Assembly (NCBI GenBank): GCA_017445905.1
Contig: JAFSRX010000024.1
Coordinates: 106,764 to 170,763, forward strand
DNA length: 64,000 bases
Direction: 5' to 3'
Source: Eubacterium sp.
GTDB taxonomy: Bacteria; Bacillota; Clostridia; Oscillospirales; Acutalibacteraceae
The notes under the pieces: generated by a model
Seen by the model: the letters and a program-made list of their open reading frames with translations, nothing else
The model's database searches: none
What the model was told of the DNA's origin: nothing
Translations under genes and position numbers: made by a program
In this document: positions 61,218-64,000 of the stretch, one piece after another
Position numbering within the stretch: the first letter of the stretch is position 1
Layout: each line of letters starts with the position of its first letter

Positions 61218-63851
61218 ATGAGAATTTCAAAGAAAATTCTTGCCGGCGTTCTCGCAGCTTTAATGGCAATTTCAATGATGCCGTTCACAGCATTTGCATA
61301 CACTGCAACAGGCGAAACTTTTGAAAAAGAATTATCCATTTACGGCGAAAATGCTGATTGGACTGACTATACTTTTGATATAATTAACGAAACTCCTGTT
61401 ACTGATTCTAATGTGTTCGGTAATGTTCGTTGGGAAATCATGGAGGATATTGTAGTAACATCTCCTATCGTAATTCCCGCAGGCGCTGATGTTCAGATTA
61501 ACCTTAATGGTCATAGCATTAGCGGCAATATTGCTGATGAGGATGGCAAAAAACTGTTTCAGGTTAGCGGTAATCTTCAATTTATCGGTAATAACGGCGG
61601 ATGCATTTATAACACAAATGATGCAAGTCAGGGTCATGCAGCTTGCCAGGTTCTTTCAGGCGGAACAGTTATCGTTAATGCGCCGATAACATTCGGAGAT
61701 TCTGATGAAATCAGAGACAATGCAAATAATGTTAACCGTGGTTGCGGTATTCAGAATAACGGCGGTACATTAATTATTAATGACGGTTATTATACTGCTA
61801 TCGACGCTAACTATTCAACAGGCGCTTGGGCATACGCAATTCTTAACGTAGAAGGCGACACCACAATTAACAACGCAACTGTTTATGGTAATGCTCTCCA
61901 CGGTGCTTTAGGCTGTGAAGGAGGAACACTTATAGTTAACGACGGTACATTTGCGGTTAACGGTGTTAATAACTATTACAGCCTTTACAATGCAGGTGGC
62001 GTTATCACGGTTAACGGCGGAACATTTACAAATAACGGTAACAAAAATAGAGGCGTAGTCTATTCAGTAGCAGACGCAGAGACCATTATCTCAGGTGGTA
62101 GCTTTACATTATCTTCAGAAACTCCGTTTGTTCAGAAGAGTTCAAAGTCTAATCCTGTTGTAACCGGCGGTACATTTAACAAAGATGTTTCCAAATATCT
62201 TGATGAAAGCTGCGTTCAGGATTCAAACGGAACAGTTGTTCAGACATATGTTGCTAAGGTTGGCAATGTTAAATACGAAGATCTTGAAGCTGCAATTGCT
62301 GCTGCAAACGCAGGCGACACAGTAACTCTTATTGCTGATGTTGATTTAACTGCTTACGCTCCTAAGGGACAGCATCGTATTGATGTCACAGATATTACGA
62401 TTGATCTTGGTGGTCATACAATTACCACTTCAGGTCGTTGGGGCGTTATTTTTACAGGAACAAACGCAACATTCAAGAACGGTACAATGGAAGCAATTGA
62501 TAACTCTGATGCTCCCGGATATCAGTATGGTATCTATGTATGGGGCGGAGACGATGCTAATGAAATGCCGGATCCAGCTAAAAAGGCTTCTGCAACATTA
62601 GAGAATGTTACATTTAACTATGGTATTCACCTTTATAATTCTGAAGTTACAATTAAGGATTGTAATGTAACAGGTAGCTCTAAGTATTACGCTGTATGGG
62701 CTGATATAGAAGGAACTGCTAATATTGAAAGCGGTAACTTTACTACAGGCGGTGCTGCAGTTGTTGGTGCAGCACAGTACCAGAACACATATTTTGGACA
62801 CATCAATATCAGTGACGGTGACTTTGTAGTTCCTGCAGGCAAGAAGCTTGTTCAGACAGGCAGCAGTTCTGTTCCTGCAAACGTAATTGCTTCAGGCGGT
62901 TTCTATCACAATGCTGACGGTTCTGTTTACGCTGTTCAGGCTGTAAACCTTGCTAACGGCTACATCCAAGATATGACAACAGGTGAAGTTATTGCTAACA
63001 ATGATGTTGACACCATGAGCATCACTGTTGAGGAAAGTGTTGACCTTAACATCTATGTTGCAGACCCTGCAGACGAGATTGAAACAGTTGAATTCACATA
63101 TAATTCAACTCCTAATAAGGAAGATAACACTCCTGTAACAAAGACCGTTCCTGCAAAGAAGAATGCAGACGGAAAGATTGCCCTTAAGGTTGATCTTGCT
63201 CCCGCGCAGATGAAAGACGAAATCACTGTCGTTGCTAAGAATGAAAATGGTGGAGAGGTTAAGTCCTTCACAACTTCTGTTGCTGATTATTGTAAGACAA
63301 TTATCAACAGCACAGGCTTCTCTGCAGATCTTAAGGACCTTGCAAAGGCAACTCTTGATTACGGTAAGGCTGCAGCTAACTACTTTGATTACAATACTGC
63401 TGCATATACTGACTCTAACTATTTAGATGCTCCTGTCTTTGACGCAGACGATTATGATACAAATGCAGCTGATTTACCGATTAATTCTGTTTCATATGTT
63501 GCAACCTCAGTTCCCGAGCTTCGTTTCTATATAGATCCTGCATACTCAAGAGAGTTTACAGACATAGGTGCAAGATATAACGAAACTATTGAATCCAACA
63601 TCGGAACAGCTAAGTTTGTTAAACTTGAAGGAACAAATCAGGTTATTCTTCAGATAAAGAATATTCCTATAACTGATTTCGGTAAGCAGATTATTGTAAC
63701 CTATAATGACGGTTACGAGGATATGCCTATTCTTAAGTACACCCCAATTAAGTGGGTTATCGGAGCACAGAGTGTTGGCGGAAGCCTTGGCACACTTGCT
63801 GATGGAATCGGAAACTACTATGCAAAATCAGTTGCATACTTTGAAGCTTAA
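61218..63851 (+). CDS. Secreted beta-helix surface protein
   Basis: An 877-residue exported protein; ATG at 61218, AAAGGA upstream, signal peptide ~1-27 (MRISKKILAGVLAALMAISM). Residues ~70-600 have many short repeats of the form GGTLIINDG, GGTLIVNDGTF, GGVITVNGGTFTN, VTGGTFN, typical of a right-handed parallel beta-helix. A short YVAKVGNVKYEDLEAAIAAANAGDTVTL module (in parts) introduces the second helix at ~355. The C-terminal ~250 residues are Ig-like then mixed. Strong promoter, so probably an abundant surface protein. Ligand unknown; pectin-type sugars or host mucin are guesses. Confidence 0.78.
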   Translation: MRISKKILAGVLAALMAISMMPFTAFAYTATGETFEKELSIYGENADWTDYTFDIINETPVTDSNVFGNVRWEIMEDIVVTSPIVIPAGADVQINLNGHSISGNIADEDGKKLFQVSGNLQFIGNNGGCIYNTNDASQGHAACQVLSGGTVIVNAPITFGDSDEIRDNANNVNRGCGIQNNGGTLIINDGYYTAIDANYSTGAWAYAILNVEGDTTINNATVYGNALHGALGCEGGTLIVNDGTFAVNGVNNYYSLYNAGGVITVNGGTFTNNGNKNRGVVYSVADAETIISGGSFTLSSETPFVQKSSKSNPVVTGGTFNKDVSKYLDESCVQDSNGTVVQTYVAKVGNVKYEDLEAAIAAANAGDTVTLIADVDLTAYAPKGQHRIDVTDITIDLGGHTITTSGRWGVIFTGTNATFKNGTMEAIDNSDAPGYQYGIYVWGGDDANEMPDPAKKASATLENVTFNYGIHLYNSEVTIKDCNVTGSSKYYAVWADIEGTANIESGNFTTGGAAVVGAAQYQNTYFGHINISDGDFVVPAGKKLVQTGSSSVPANVIASGGFYHNADGSVYAVQAVNLANGYIQDMTTGEVIANNDVDTMSITVEESVDLNIYVADPADEIETVEFTYNSTPNKEDNTPVTKTVPAKKNADGKIALKVDLAPAQMKDEITVVAKNENGGEVKSFTTSVADYCKTIINSTGFSADLKDLAKATLDYGKAAANYFDYNTAAYTDSNYLDAPVFDADDYDTNAADLPINSVSYVATSVPELRFYIDPAYSREFTDIGARYNETIESNIGTAKFVKLEGTNQVILQIKNIPITDFGKQIIVTYNDGYEDMPILKYTPIKWVIGAQSVGGSLGTLADGIGNYYAKSVAYFEA

Positions 63852-63866
63852 AGGAGGGCGAAAAAT

Positions 63867-64000
63867 ATGAAAAAATTTGAATATAAAGAGCCTGAATTTA
63901 AGGTTGTTTCAACAAACGCACAGGATGTTTTAACCGCCTCACTTGATATCGTTTCAGATGCTTGGGACACAGGTTCAAACAATCACGGCGGCGGAATCGC
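63867..64000 (+). CDS. Small protein gene, cut by the window end
   Basis: ATG at 63867 with AAGGAGG 9 nt upstream, 15 nt after the beta-helix stop. It begins MKKFEYKEPEFKVVSTNAQD, followed by VLTAS and a Gly/Asn-rich SNNHGGGI. No signal peptide. Short proteins of this form (MKK-x-Y-x-x-P-E-x-x-V...DVLTAS...) are frequent in gut Clostridia and look like peptide precursors, but their role is not established. The rest lies outside the window. Confidence 0.65.
   Translation, partial: MKKFEYKEPEFKVVSTNAQDVLTASLDIVSDAWDTGSNNHGGGI

Overview
The window looks like a chromosomal segment of a low-GC, spore-forming Clostridia, most likely a gut Oscillospiraceae/Ruminococcus-type bacterium. The reasons are ATG/TTG starts with strong AGGAGG ribosome sites, a Bacillota-type glmS ribozyme, a manganese-catalase-like spore coat protein (CotJC), secreted proteins with dockerin-like calcium loops, and plant-polysaccharide enzymes. 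This placement is inferred from gene content only.

Layout. 1-4.4 kb: the end of an NlpC/P60-like peptidase, tRNA-Ser(GGA) followed by a 178-bp tandem array built from its own 3' end, an ECF-type membrane protein, and a kinase-like protein/PqqD-like pair with a small secreted Cys-rich protein. 4.5-10.2 kb: Xaa-Pro peptidase, a GH51 arabinofuranosidase, a phosphoesterase, and a decayed PTS permease. 10.3-19.1 kb: a four-gene surface operon (VTC domain, DUF4956, carbohydrate-binding lipoprotein, 1752-residue CotH protein). 19.2-24.6 kb: lexA with a palindromic operator candidate, a 52-codon gene, an SGNH hydrolase, an AT-rich restriction-modification pair whose nuclease gene is frameshifted, and tRNA-Leu(GAG). 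24.6-30.2 kb: HAD phosphatase and the potABCD polyamine operon. 30.3-36.2 kb: trmK, a Nif3-like gene, a GH25 protein, rqcH, ispD and ispF. 36.1-46 kb: what reads as a complete sulfoquinovose (plant sulfolipid sugar) catabolic operon of the transaldolase type. 46-54.2 kb: a phage-protein relic, ylmH, trmO, SRP RNA, dnaX-ybaB-recR-smpB, tmRNA and cotJC. 54.3-64 kb: tex, glmS with its ribozyme, a second GH51 enzyme, and a beta-helix surface protein with the start of a small co-transcribed gene.

How the genes work together. The sulfoquinovose cluster supplies every step: MFS import, GH31 glycosidase, isomerase, transaldolase, sulfolactaldehyde reductase and a TauE-type sulfonate exporter, plus an extra 832-residue glycoside-hydrolase-like protein. 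It is translationally coupled to ispF. smpB lies directly upstream of tmRNA, and SRP RNA directly upstream of dnaX, as is common in Firmicutes.

The most unusual signal is in the gaps between genes. First, all three tRNA-like RNA genes (tRNA-Ser, tRNA-Leu, tmRNA) are followed by the same layout: terminator hairpin, an inverted copy of the RNA's own T-arm/3' end, then a direct copy 145-230 nt downstream. Second, at least a dozen spacers between co-oriented genes carry degenerate arrays with a strict 7-nt period that begin at or near the upstream stop codon or end just before the next ribosome site. Third, there are pairs of about 60-bp palindromic elements with GGGGACA/TGTCCCC ends and an array of mini-hairpins separated by AGTGATAT. 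All calls were made by eye; no database search or folding program was run.
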